From Actinoplanes solisilvae (GTDB lineage: Bacteria; Actinomycetota; Actinomycetes; Mycobacteriales; Micromonosporaceae), in NCBI RefSeq assembly GCF_003999975.1, contig NZ_RJAC01000001.1:186001-250000 (forward strand): 64,000 nt of DNA, read 5' to 3'. The notes beneath the pieces are model-generated. The model ran no database searches. It was not told where the DNA came from and saw only the letters and a list, made by a program, of their open reading frames with translations. Positions 17,049 through 27,600 of the stretch are shown here, in pieces. The translations under genes were made by a program, and so were the position numbers. Every line of letters starts with the position of its first letter. Within the stretch, counting starts at the first letter, position 1.

Positions 17049-17049
<1 letters not shown>
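14782..17049 (-). CDS. glnD: PII uridylyl/adenylyltransferase GlnD
   Basis: The product has 755 residues, somewhat short for GlnD but normal for actinobacteria. The nucleotidyltransferase site GGLGRRDCAPYSDLDL lies at about 60-75. An HD hydrolase site is near 425 (LLGAFLHDVGKG ... DHS). Two ACT domains occupy about 585-755. The enzyme modifies Tyr51 of PII under nitrogen starvation and removes the group when glutamine is high. In Streptomyces and corynebacteria the modification is adenylylation, and I expect the same here. Its ATG overlaps the glnB stop by one base (TGATG). It is the third gene of amtB-glnB-glnD; the unusual point is that glycan genes follow it closely. Confidence 0.95.
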
Positions 17050-18793
<1,744 letters not shown>

Positions 18794-18910
18794 GCTGCCT
18801 CCTCTCGGAATGAAGGTGTCCTCTCAAACGACCCCCGAGCAGCACTGCCCATCGGCCGGTTTCGTGACGAGACCCTTCCGGTCCGAGGTTTCACGCACGG
18901 TCTACGCTCG

Positions 18911-18947
18911 ATTTCCAGCGCGTGACGGACTGTTTCGTACGTGTGAA
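18911..18947 (-). promoter_or_regulatory. Candidate GlnR box upstream of amtB
   Basis: Read on the minus strand, the order is TTCAC-6-GAAAC-5-GTCAC-6-GAAAT. This fits two copies of the actinobacterial GlnR half-box (GTnAC-n6-GAAAC); one end base differs in two of the four elements and the middle spacer is 5 instead of 6. It sits about 120 bases before the amtB start, where GlnR activates amtB operons in Streptomyces. Confidence 0.45.
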
Positions 18948-19042
18948 GAAACTCTCACAGCCGGTTCGACAAAACCTCGTGAACTGCGACAATCACCGCG
19001 GAAAATCGGTCATCCGGGTGCAACCGGATTGTCAACGCTCGA

Positions 19043-19834
19043 TCAACGAAGAGCGTATTCGAGGGTGTGACGCTCGTAATCGAGCAGCCGCAGATCGCGC
19101 ATCGGACGGCGCAGATGACCCTTGTGAACAATCCGTACGAACGCCGGGTCGCCGGCCGCGGCCATGCGCCGGATGCCCTCGACGTGATCGACGATCCTCT
19201 TTCGGATCGTGCGCACCAGACGGTGCCGGTCGCGCGGGATCAGGCCGTACGCGTCGGCGAACAGCCGCAACCGGCGCGGGCGGTTCGGCCGCTTCCAGCC
19301 CAGGGTGTACGAGTCCCGGTCGCTGAACAGGGGCACCCAGGTCCAGGCGGCATAGGCCACGTCGTAGATGCGCGCGCCCGGGGAGGCCAGGTCGAAGTCG
19401 ATCAGCGAGAGGGTGCCGTCGGGCCGCCAGACCACGTTGTGGGGCGCGGCATCGTGGTGACAGATCACCTCGGTGTCGGGCGGGGGCGGGCCGAACGAGC
19501 GCCACACCGCGCCGGGCGGCGGCACGAACCCGTATTGAGCGTCGTGGAACATCCGCAGCATGGTGGCCACGGTGACCAGCGCTTCCTCGGTGACCCAGTG
19601 AGGGGCCAGCGGGTATTCGCCGCACTCGCCGTCGAGATATGACAGGACCTCGCGGCCCTTGTCGTCCATGCCCAGCGCGTGCGGCGAGCCGGTGAAGCCG
19701 ACCCGCTCGAGGTGGTTGAGCAGGCCGTGCACGGCCGGCGTCCACGGCCCGGCGTTGCGCCGCACGGTGTCGCCGACCTTGGAGACGGTGCTGACGTTGC
19801 CGCCGTGCAGCGGGATCTCCCGCTCCTGCGTCAT
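19043..19834 (-). CDS. Aminoglycoside phosphotransferase (APH) family kinase
   Basis: The product has 263 residues. The start at the ATG at 19834 is preferred to the GTG six bases earlier because AAGGGAGG then lies at six bases. The C-terminal half has the APH catalytic loop CHHDAAPHNVVW and the metal-binding LIDFDLASPGARIYD (DFD). The N-terminal lobe is short and the usual Lys strand is weak. Family members phosphorylate aminoglycosides, choline, homoserine or other small hydroxyl compounds; nothing in the sequence sets the substrate, so resistance should not be assumed. It lies between ftsY and amtB on the same strand, with about 250 bases before amtB. Confidence 0.85.
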   Translation of the reverse strand: MTQEREIPLHGGNVSTVSKVGDTVRRNAGPWTPAVHGLLNHLERVGFTGSPHALGMDDKGREVLSYLDGECGEYPLAPHWVTEEALVTVATMLRMFHDAQYGFVPPPGAVWRSFGPPPPDTEVICHHDAAPHNVVWRPDGTLSLIDFDLASPGARIYDVAYAAWTWVPLFSDRDSYTLGWKRPNRPRRLRLFADAYGLIPRDRHRLVRTIRKRIVDHVEGIRRMAAAGDPAFVRIVHKGHLRRPMRDLRLLDYERHTLEYALR

Positions 19835-19882
19835 CAACACCCTCCCTTCAGCCTGGCTTCTTGCTCGTACGTTGCTTCGAGG

Positions 19883-21085
19883 TTACGCGGGGCTGCCAAG
19901 CAGCGCTTCGACGAAGGCGGCCGGCTCGAAGGGGGCCAGGTCGTCGGGGCCCTCGCCCAGCCCCACCAGCTTGACCGGAATACCCAGCTTGCGCTGGACG
20001 GCGATGACGATTCCGCCCTTGGCGGTGCCGTCGAGCTTGGTCAGCACGACACCGGTCACATCCACCACTTCGGTGAACACGCGTGCCTGTTCCAGACCGT
20101 TCTGTCCGGTTGTCGCGTCGAGGATCAGCAGCGTCTCGTCGACCGGACCGTGCTTCTCCACGACCCGCTTGACCTTGCCCAGCTCGTCCATCAGGCCGAC
20201 CTTGTTCTGCAGCCGCCCGGCGGTGTCGATCACCACGGTGTCGACCTGAGTCTCGATGCCACGCTTGACCGCGTCGAACGCGACGCTGGCCGGGTCGCCG
20301 CCCTCGGGGCCGCGCACGGTCTCGGCGCCGACCCGCTCACCCCAGGTGGCGATCTGGTCGGCCGCCGCGGCGCGGAACGTGTCGGCCGCGCCGAAGAGCA
20401 CCGAACGCCCGTCGGCGACCAGCACCCGGCCGATCTTGCCGCAGGTCGTGGTCTTGCCGGCCCCGTTCACGCCGACCACCAGCATCACGGCGGGCCGGCC
20501 GTCGTGCGGGGTGGTCTTCAGGGTGCGGTCGAGGCCCGGCTCGAGGGCCGAGACGAGCTCTTCGGTGAGCTGTTCGCGCACCTCGGAGACGGTGCGGGTG
20601 CCGAGCACGCGCACCCGCTCGCGCAGCCGCTCGACGATGACCTGGGTCGCCTCGACGCCGACGTCGGCCCCGATCAGGCTGTCCTCGATCTCCTCCCAGG
20701 CGTCCTCGTCGAGGTGGTCGCGGGAGAGCACGCTGAGCAGGCCGCGGCCGAAGACGCTCTGCGAACGCGACAGGCGGGCCCGCAGCCGCACCAGGCGGCC
20801 GGCCGTCGGCTCGGGCCGGTCGACCTGCACCTCGGTCTTGTCGACGGGCGTCTCGACCAGCGGCGGCAGGTCGCGGTCGGGCACGATCAGAGGCGGCGCC
20901 GCAGCCTCGGGTTCAGCCTCGGGCTCGGCCTCGGGTTCCGCGGCCGGCGGGCGCTCCAGGGTCGTCGTGCCCCCGCCCGAGCCCATCGGCGGCAGCTGGC
21001 GACGGCGCATGCGCGGCACCACCAGGCCGACCACTCCGGCGACCAGGACGACGAGCAGGATTACTGCGGCGACCACGTATTCCAT
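19883..21085 (-). CDS. ftsY: Signal recognition particle receptor FtsY
   Basis: The product has 400 residues from the ATG at 21085. One N-terminal membrane helix (AAVILLVVLVAGVVGLVVP) is followed by a Pro/Glu/Ala-rich linker (EPEAEPEAEPEA), the N domain, and the GTPase: VNGAGKTTTCGKIG (G1), DTFRAAAADQ, DTAGRLQNK (G3), LTKLDGTAKGG (G4) and GLGEGPDDLAPF. It receives ribosome-SRP complexes at the membrane. The membrane-anchored N-terminus is typical of actinobacteria. Usually it follows smc; here three extra genes (HAD, Fic, PhoD-like) lie between. Confidence 0.97.
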   Translation of the reverse strand: MEYVVAAVILLVVLVAGVVGLVVPRMRRRQLPPMGSGGGTTTLERPPAAEPEAEPEAEPEAAAPPLIVPDRDLPPLVETPVDKTEVQVDRPEPTAGRLVRLRARLSRSQSVFGRGLLSVLSRDHLDEDAWEEIEDSLIGADVGVEATQVIVERLRERVRVLGTRTVSEVREQLTEELVSALEPGLDRTLKTTPHDGRPAVMLVVGVNGAGKTTTCGKIGRVLVADGRSVLFGAADTFRAAAADQIATWGERVGAETVRGPEGGDPASVAFDAVKRGIETQVDTVVIDTAGRLQNKVGLMDELGKVKRVVEKHGPVDETLLILDATTGQNGLEQARVFTEVVDVTGVVLTKLDGTAKGGIVIAVQRKLGIPVKLVGLGEGPDDLAPFEPAAFVEALLGSPA

Positions 21086-21224
21086 GCGGAAATCCTGACA
21101 GATGTCCCGGCCGGACGTGTGGTCGGCCGACGAGTGGCGGCTCACAGCACATGTGACGGAGGATGGTCTCCCCTGCGACAAAGCGTGGAGGCTCTCCCAT
21201 GCGCCACACCCCGGCGTTCCCCCG

Positions 21225-22895
21225 GTGACCGCTCACCTGCTCATCGGCCCCCTGCTGCGACGGGTGGTCGGTGACCGCGCCACCGTGTGGGTCGAGACCT
21301 CCGAGCCGGCCCACGTGCGGGTCGAGGCCGACGGCGGGGGCTCCGGCTCGGCGCCCACCTTCACGGCGTACGGGCATCATTACGCCCTGGTGGTCGTCGA
21401 GGGTCTGCGCCTCGGCACCTCGAGCACCTACCGGGTCCTGGTCGACGACCGTCAGGTCTGGCCGAGCACCGAGTCGTCCTATCCCCCGCCGACGATCCGC
21501 ACCCGGCCCGCCGACGACGCCGGGACTCCCGTACGGCTGATCTTCGGCTCCTGTCGCGAGGCGACCCCGAGTGCGACCGCCCGGCGGCTGCCGCCCGACG
21601 CGCTGGATGCGTACGCCCGAAAGCTGATGACCGACCCGCAGGACCCGTCGTTGCGCCCCGACCTGATCGTGCTGCTCGGCGACCAGGTCTATGCCGACAA
21701 GACCTCGGCCAAGGTGCGCCGGTTCCTGCGCCGTCGCCGCGCGGCCGGTCACGACGGGCCGAACGACCAGGTCGTGACGTTCGACGAATACACCAAGCTC
21801 TATCTGGAATCGTGGCGCGACCCCGAGGTGCGCTGGCTGTTCGCCTCCGTCCCGACCGTCATGATCTTCGATGACCACGAGCTGATCGACGACTGGAACA
21901 CCAGCGAGGCCTGGCGCCGCGACATGAACCAGCAGTCGTGGTGGGAGGAACGCATCACCGGCGGCCTCGCGTCCTACTGGGTCTATCAGCACCTGGGCAA
22001 CATGGGCCCCGACGAACTGGCCGTCGACCCGCTCTTCCAGAAGGTCACCCAGGTCGACGACGCCACCGACCTGCTGCACGAGTTCGGCCGCACGGTCGAC
22101 AACGCCCAGCAGGTCTACCAGTGGAGCTACAGCCTCGACATCGGCCGCACCCGCGTCGTCATGCTCGACAACCGGTGCAGCCGCGTGTTGACGCCCGACC
22201 GCCGCGAGATGCTGCCCCCCGCCGAGTGGAACTGGTTCGTCGACCAGGCCCACGGCTCGTACGATCACCTGGTCGTCGGCTCGTCCCTGCCGTGGCTGAT
22301 GCCGCCCGCGATCCACTACCTCGAGGCGTGGAACGAGAAGACAGCCGCGTCGAACCGCCCCTGGGTGGCCGCCACGGCCGAGAAGCTGCGCCGCGCGGTC
22401 GACCTGGAACACTGGGCAGCGTTCGGGCGCTCGTTCAACGCCTTGGGCGAGCTTTTCCGCCGCTTGGGCGAGGGCGGCGACGGCGCCCCCGGCCACCGGG
22501 TCGGCGCGGGCGGGGCCTATGCGTCCCCCGCCTCGATCAGCGTCCTGTCGGGCGACGTCCACCACTCATATGTGGCCGAGGTCGACTTCGGCACCGACGT
22601 GGCCACGCCGGTCATGCAGCTGACCTGCTCACCGGTCCACAACCAGGTGCCGGCCTTCATGCGCCCCCTGATGCGTTTCAGCTGGTCACGAGCGGCCGCC
22701 CACGGCGTACGGGGTGTGGCCCGCTCGGCCGGCGTCCACCGCCCCGCCTGGTCATGGAAGCGCCTGGCCGGCCCCTACTTCGGCAACGCCATCAGCACCC
22801 TGGTCCTCACGGGCCGAGACGCCACCGCCCGAGTCGACGGCACCGACAAGGACGGCAACCTCTTCTCGGTTGCCGAGGTTCCCTACCCAAGATAG
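21225..22895 (+). CDS. PhoD-like metallophosphatase (alkaline phosphatase D family)
   Basis: The product has 556 residues if started at the GTG at 21225, which puts the family opening LLIGPLLRRVVGDRATVWVET at the N-terminus and leaves room for a promoter after the divergent ftsY. An ATG at 21102 would add 41 unlike residues. Family marks: a beta-sandwich N-domain (about 1-100), GDQVYADKTS, IFDDHELIDDWN, and LSGDVHHSYVAEV near 445. No export signal is seen, so it may be cytoplasmic, unlike classic secreted PhoD. It would hydrolyse phosphodiesters or monoesters using metal ions. Some relatives are annotated as metallophosphatases of unknown substrate. Confidence 0.85.
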   Translation: MTAHLLIGPLLRRVVGDRATVWVETSEPAHVRVEADGGGSGSAPTFTAYGHHYALVVVEGLRLGTSSTYRVLVDDRQVWPSTESSYPPPTIRTRPADDAGTPVRLIFGSCREATPSATARRLPPDALDAYARKLMTDPQDPSLRPDLIVLLGDQVYADKTSAKVRRFLRRRRAAGHDGPNDQVVTFDEYTKLYLESWRDPEVRWLFASVPTVMIFDDHELIDDWNTSEAWRRDMNQQSWWEERITGGLASYWVYQHLGNMGPDELAVDPLFQKVTQVDDATDLLHEFGRTVDNAQQVYQWSYSLDIGRTRVVMLDNRCSRVLTPDRREMLPPAEWNWFVDQAHGSYDHLVVGSSLPWLMPPAIHYLEAWNEKTAASNRPWVAATAEKLRRAVDLEHWAAFGRSFNALGELFRRLGEGGDGAPGHRVGAGGAYASPASISVLSGDVHHSYVAEVDFGTDVATPVMQLTCSPVHNQVPAFMRPLMRFSWSRAAAHGVRGVARSAGVHRPAWSWKRLAGPYFGNAISTLVLTGRDATARVDGTDKDGNLFSVAEVPYPR

Positions 22896-22917
22896 ATAAT
22901 CTCCGCGATCCGGACTC

Positions 22918-23006
22918 AAGGTTGTTCGTAAGAGTTAATTACCTCCTGCCGAACAACTTTCTCTCAAGTTGTTCGGTACATTTATTTTTCTTCTACCGAA
23001 CAACTT
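22918..23006 (+). promoter_or_regulatory. AT-rich palindromic control region of the Fic gene
   Basis: Four copies of an AAGTTGTTCGGTA-type half-site, in alternating orientation, lie at about 22918-22930 (partial), 22949-22960, 22966-22978 and 22994-23006. The last two are perfect 13-base inverted arms with a 15-base AT-rich spacer. The second and third form another inverted pair with a 5-base gap. The stretch is strikingly AT-rich against its surroundings and ends 14 bases before the likely start codon. It probably holds the promoter and an operator for a dimeric repressor, perhaps the Fic protein itself. Confidence 0.7.
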
Positions 23007-23019
23007 TGGATGTGCACCT

Positions 23020-24021
23020 GTGTCAGGACGTGGTCGACCCACCCGAGCGGCCATATACCAACGCCTCGACGAGGCAGTCACCGAGTTGCGGACCCGGCTG
23101 GGCGGACTGCCTTCTCCGATGGAGGCGGAGGACATCTGGGCCGACATCTGGCACCAGGAGGCCCACAACAGCACCGCCATCGAGGGGAACACCTTGATCC
23201 TGCAAGAGGTCGAAAAGCTCCTGGAGGAAGGACGCGCCGTGGGCGCAAAGCCCCTCCGCGACTACATGGAGGTCAAGGGCTACGGCGACGCGGCTCGCTG
23301 GGTCTATGGCCAGGCGCTGCACCCCGGCCAATGGCAGGACAACGAACTGGTGTCCATACAAGAAGTACGGCACATCCATCATCTCGCCATGACCCCGGTA
23401 TGGACGGTGGCACCACATCCCCATGCTCGCGATTCCGAGGGTCCTGGGAGCTTCCGTCAACATGAGATCGCCACGTTCCCAGGCGGGATGAAGCCCCCGC
23501 CCTGGACCGAGATCGACGCCCTCATGCTCGACTGGACCCGTGCCGCGAACGCCATCGGCGAGGCATCGTCATCGACGCCGTGGCCTGAGCATGTAGCTCT
23601 GGTCCACAACCAGTTCGAGTGTGTGCACCCCTTCATCGACGGCAACGGTCGTACCGGACGACTCGTCCTGAATCTCGTGCTCGGCCGCCTTGGCTACCCA
23701 CCAGCGATCATCTATAAACGCGACCGGGATAGATACCTCAACTCACTCAGAAAGGCCGACGCGGGCGACCCAGGACCGCTCGGCGAGCTGATCGCGCGCA
23801 GCGTGACGTCCAACCTCTACCGCTTCGTTATGCCAGCGGTGGCGGGGCCGGTGAAGTTGCTGCCTCTTCCAGCCCTCGCAACACGGGAACTGAGTGAGAA
23901 CGCTCTCCGAGTGGCAGCGCACCGCGGACGACTTCGCGCGGTCAAGGAAAACGACGGCACCTGGCGAAGCAGTAAGAAGTGGGTAGCTGACTACGTGCGT
24001 TCGCGACACAAGCGCGTGTAA
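23020..24021 (+). CDS. Fic family AMP-transferase with N-terminal inhibitory motif
   Basis: The product has 333 residues from the GTG at 23020; a TTG at 22969 would lie inside the operator. HPFIDGNGRTGR (His203) is the Fic catalytic loop. S51-x3-E55-G56 (in NSTAIEGN) matches the inhibitory helix motif of class II Fic proteins, whose Glu blocks ATP. The last 45 residues (NALRVAAHRGRLRAVKENDG, then WRSSKKWVADYVRSR) look like an excisionase/MerR-type winged helix, so self-regulation on the palindromes is plausible. It would put AMP (or a related group) on a target protein; the target is unknown. Codon GC is lower than in its neighbours and it breaks the usual smc-ftsY link, both signs of acquisition. 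Confidence 0.9.
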   Translation: MSGRGRPTRAAIYQRLDEAVTELRTRLGGLPSPMEAEDIWADIWHQEAHNSTAIEGNTLILQEVEKLLEEGRAVGAKPLRDYMEVKGYGDAARWVYGQALHPGQWQDNELVSIQEVRHIHHLAMTPVWTVAPHPHARDSEGPGSFRQHEIATFPGGMKPPPWTEIDALMLDWTRAANAIGEASSSTPWPEHVALVHNQFECVHPFIDGNGRTGRLVLNLVLGRLGYPPAIIYKRDRDRYLNSLRKADAGDPGPLGELIARSVTSNLYRFVMPAVAGPVKLLPLPALATRELSENALRVAAHRGRLRAVKENDGTWRSSKKWVADYVRSRHKRV

Positions 24022-24030
24022 TGGGCGGGG

Positions 24031-24648
24031 TCACTCTGGGAGGTCGAGGGCCTTGCGCAGGTAGGGGAGGTGCTGAGGGCCGGTCCAGCGGTAGGCGGAG
24101 AGGCCGGCGGCGCGGGCTCCGCGGACGGCGCGGTCGTCGTCGTCGATGAAGAGGGTGAACTTCGGGAGGACGCCGAGGAGCTGGCAGGCCTTGGTGAAGA
24201 ACTCGGGGGCCGGCTTGTGGGTCTTGATCTCCCACGAGCTGATGATCACGTCGACCTCGTCGGTCAGGCCCAGTGTGTCGAGGTCGCCGCGGAGGCGGTC
24301 GGTGGCGTTCGTGGCCAGGCCTACCTTGCGGCCGGCCGCGCGGACCTCGCGGATGAACGCCAGCACCTCGGGGTCGGGCTCGCCCCGGTACGACTGCCAT
24401 TCGGCGACTGCGGCGCGCGCCTCGTCGGGGTCGATCGGCAGGCGGGACGCGACGAGCTCCATCCACTCGGCGTCGGTGATCTCGCCGGCCATCGCGGGGC
24501 GGTAGATGTCCCACGACATGGCCGTCTCGAGCAGGGCGGCCGGTTTGAGGCCGTGGCCGACCTCGACGGCGATCATCGGGGCCGGGTCCCAGCGGCGCAG
24601 CACACCGTCCAGGTCGATCAAAAGGGCCTGGGCGCGCTCGCGCGACAT
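24031..24648 (-). CDS. HAD-superfamily hydrolase (subfamily IA)
   Basis: The product has 205 residues. LLIDLDGVLRRWD is motif I with both Asp. GLATNAT is motif II. THKPAPEFF supplies the Lys of motif III, and LFIDDDDRAVRGA the acidic motif IV. The helical cap after motif I fits subfamily IA phosphatases. Its ATG is four bases after the smc stop, and the smc end (GAGGAG) doubles as its ribosome site, so it is translated with smc. The substrate is unknown; a small sugar phosphate or nucleotide is typical. Confidence 0.88.
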   Translation of the reverse strand: MSRERAQALLIDLDGVLRRWDPAPMIAVEVGHGLKPAALLETAMSWDIYRPAMAGEITDAEWMELVASRLPIDPDEARAAVAEWQSYRGEPDPEVLAFIREVRAAGRKVGLATNATDRLRGDLDTLGLTDEVDVIISSWEIKTHKPAPEFFTKACQLLGVLPKFTLFIDDDDRAVRGARAAGLSAYRWTGPQHLPYLRKALDLPE

Positions 24649-24652
24649 GGGG

Positions 24653-27600
24653 TTACTCCTCTTCGTGCTTCAACCGCTGACTGATCACCTGGGTCACACC
24701 GGCCCGCATCGTGACGCCGTACAGGGCGTCGGCGACCTCCATCGTGCGCTTCTGGTGCGTGATGATCAGCAGCTGACTCTTCTCCCGCAGCTGTTCGAAG
24801 AGCGTAATCAACCGGCCGAGGTTGACGTCGTCGAGGGCGGCCTCGACCTCGTCCATGATGTAGAAGGGCGACGGGCGGGCACGAAAGATCGCGCAGAGCA
24901 TCGCGACCGCGGTCAGCGAGCGCTCGCCGCCGGAGAGCAGCGACAGCCGCTTGATCTTCTTGCCCGGCGGGCGGGCCTCGACCTCGACGCCGGTGGTCAG
25001 CATGTCCTCCGGGTCGGTGAGCACCAGCCGGCCCTCGCCGCCCGGGAACAGCACCTGGAAGACCTGCTGGAACTCGCGGGCCGTGTCGTCGAAGGCGGAC
25101 TGGAACACCTCGAGGATGCGCTCGTCCACATCCTTGACCACGGTCAGCAGGTCCTTGCGCGTGGCCTTCAGGTCTTCGAGCTGGTCGGAGAGGAACTTGA
25201 AGCGCTCCTCGAGGGCCGCGAACTCCTCCAGCGCGAGCGGGTTGACCTTGCCGAGCAGGGCCAGGTCGCGCTCGGCCTTGTTGGCCCGCTTCTCCTGGGT
25301 CGGCCGGTGGAACGGGGCCGGCTCGGGAACGGGCTTGCCGTCCTTCTCGGCCAGGGCCACCTCGGCCTGCGTCGGCGGGACCGGCTGCTCGGGGCCGTAC
25401 TCGATGATCAGGGTGTCGACGTCGAGCGAGAAGTCCTCGGCCGCCTTGGCTTCGAGCTGCTCAATACGCATGCGCTGCTCGGCACGGGCGACCTCGTCGC
25501 GGTGGACCTCGCTGGTTAGCCGTTCCAGCTCGCTGACCAGGCGCTTCGCCCCGGCGCGAACCTCTTGCAGCTCGGCCTCGCGCAGCGTGCGGGCCTGGGC
25601 CAGTTCGTCACGCACCTCGATGGCCGCGATCAGCGAGACCTGCACCCGGGCCAGCGCGGCGCCGGCGCCCAGCGCGACCGCCTTGGCGATCTCGGCGCCC
25701 CGGGCCCGTGCGGCCCGCCGGGCGGCGGCGCGCTCGCGGGCCTGCCGTTCGGCGTTGGCCTGGCGCATCAGCGAGTCGGCGCGTCCGGCGATCGAGGAGA
25801 CCCGTTCCTCGGCGGTGCGCACCGCGAGCCGGACCTCCATCTCGTTCTGCCGGGACTGCGGCACCAGCGCGGCCAGCCGGTCACGTTCGTCGGTCGACGG
25901 TTCCTCGTCGATCGGGGTCGCCTCGGCCAGCCGCAGCCGCTCCTCGAGCTCGGCGACCCGCATGAGGTCGGCCTCGCGGGCGGACTCGGCCTTCTGCCGC
26001 GCGGCGCCCAGCCGCTCGGTCTCGGCCTTGGCGGAGCGGGCGGCCGCGCCCAGCTCGGCGAGCCGGCGCGCGGCGGCGTTGCGTTCGCCCTCGGCGGCCC
26101 GCTTGGCCGCGGCCGCGACGTTCACGGCCTCCTTGTGCTGCGCGACCTCGGCACGTGCGGCGGCCAGCTGCTCCTTGAGCTCGCCGATCGACGACTCGGC
26201 CTCGGCGCGGCGGGCCTTCGCCTCGTCGACCGCGGCCTGCACCTCGAGATAGCTCGTCGCCTTGCCCGAGCCGCCGGCGGCCGCGTACGCCCCCAGCACG
26301 TCGCCGTCGGGCGTGACCGCCCGCAGCTCGGCGTTGGCGGCGACCAGCGCCACAGCAGCGGCGTGGTCAGGCACGAGTACGACGTCACGCAGCGCCCGGT
26401 TCAGGGCGGGGCGCAGGTTGTCGGGGCAGCCGATCACGTCGGGCGCCCACACGTCCCCCTCGGGCAGCGAGGGCCGCAGGGCGTCGAGCGGCCCCTGCAT
26501 GCCCGGCCCGGCCGGGGACGCCACGACCAGCGCGGCCCGCCCGGCGTCGGCGATCTTGAGCGTCCGCATGGCCTCGACGGCCTCGTCCACGCCGGAGAGC
26601 GCGACGGCGTCGGCCAGCGAGCCCAGCGCGGCGGCCAGGGCAGCCTCGTGTCCGGGCTGGACGGTCAGCATCGAGGCCAGGCTGCCCAGCAGACCCGGAA
26701 CCTCGCCCGCCTTGGCCAGCAGTGCCCCGGCGCCGTCCTTGCGCTTCAGTCCGAGTGCGAGCGCCTCCTCGCGGGCCTTCCAGCTCGCCGCGTCTTTCTC
26801 GGCGGCGCGCTCGGCGTCGGAGAACTCCCGGACGATCGCCGACGCCCGGTCGTGCTCGGCGACCGCCTCGGCGTGCCGCTCGTCCAGCTCGACGTTGTCC
26901 CGGTCGGCCTCGGACGACTCGGCCGCGACGGCGTCGACCTCGCCCTGCGCTGTCTCGGCGCGCATCATCGCGTCGGTGTGCGCGGCGGCCAGACGCTCGA
27001 TCTCGTCGGTGGCGCCCTCGGTGCGGGCGCGGGCCGCGTTCACGTTGCCGGTGAGCTTGGCCAGGCCCTCACGCCGGTCGGCGATCGCCTTGGCCGCCGA
27101 GCGCAGCGCGCCCTCAGCCGCGGCCAGCTCGCGCTCCAGCTCCTGGCGGTGCTCGATCGCCTCGGCCAGGCGCATCTGGTCGTCGGTGAGGGCCTCGCGC
27201 AGCTCCTCCTCCTGCTCGCGCACCCGATCGGCCTCGGCGACGAGCTGGTCGGGGTCGCGACCCGGACGCTCCTCGTCGGGCGTGGCGGCCAGGTGACGCA
27301 GGCGCTCGGTGGCGAGCTGCTCGGTCGAACGGAAACGCTCCTGCAGGGCGGAAAGCTTGTACCAGGTGTCCTGGGCGGCCTGCAGCAGAGGCGCGTCCTC
27401 GGCGTGGGCGAGCTCGAGGTCGGCCAGGTGGCGCTGCACTTCCCGGTTCTCGTCCTCGACCTGGCCGCGGCGCTCGCGCATGGCCGACTCGTCGGCGATC
27501 TCGCGGTCGAGGGTCGTACGCAGGGTGTGAAGGTCGTCGGCGAGCAGCCGCAGCCGGGCGTCACGCAGGTCGGACTGGATGCCGGCCGCGCGGCGGGCCA

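Noticed and set aside
19043..19834. Call of an aminoglycoside-resistance gene
   Set aside because: Only the general kinase motifs are seen; nothing points to aminoglycosides.
22969..23019. TTG start that would lengthen the Fic protein
   Set aside because: It lies inside the operator palindrome and gives residues unlike Fic proteins; the GTG at 23020 fits family starts.
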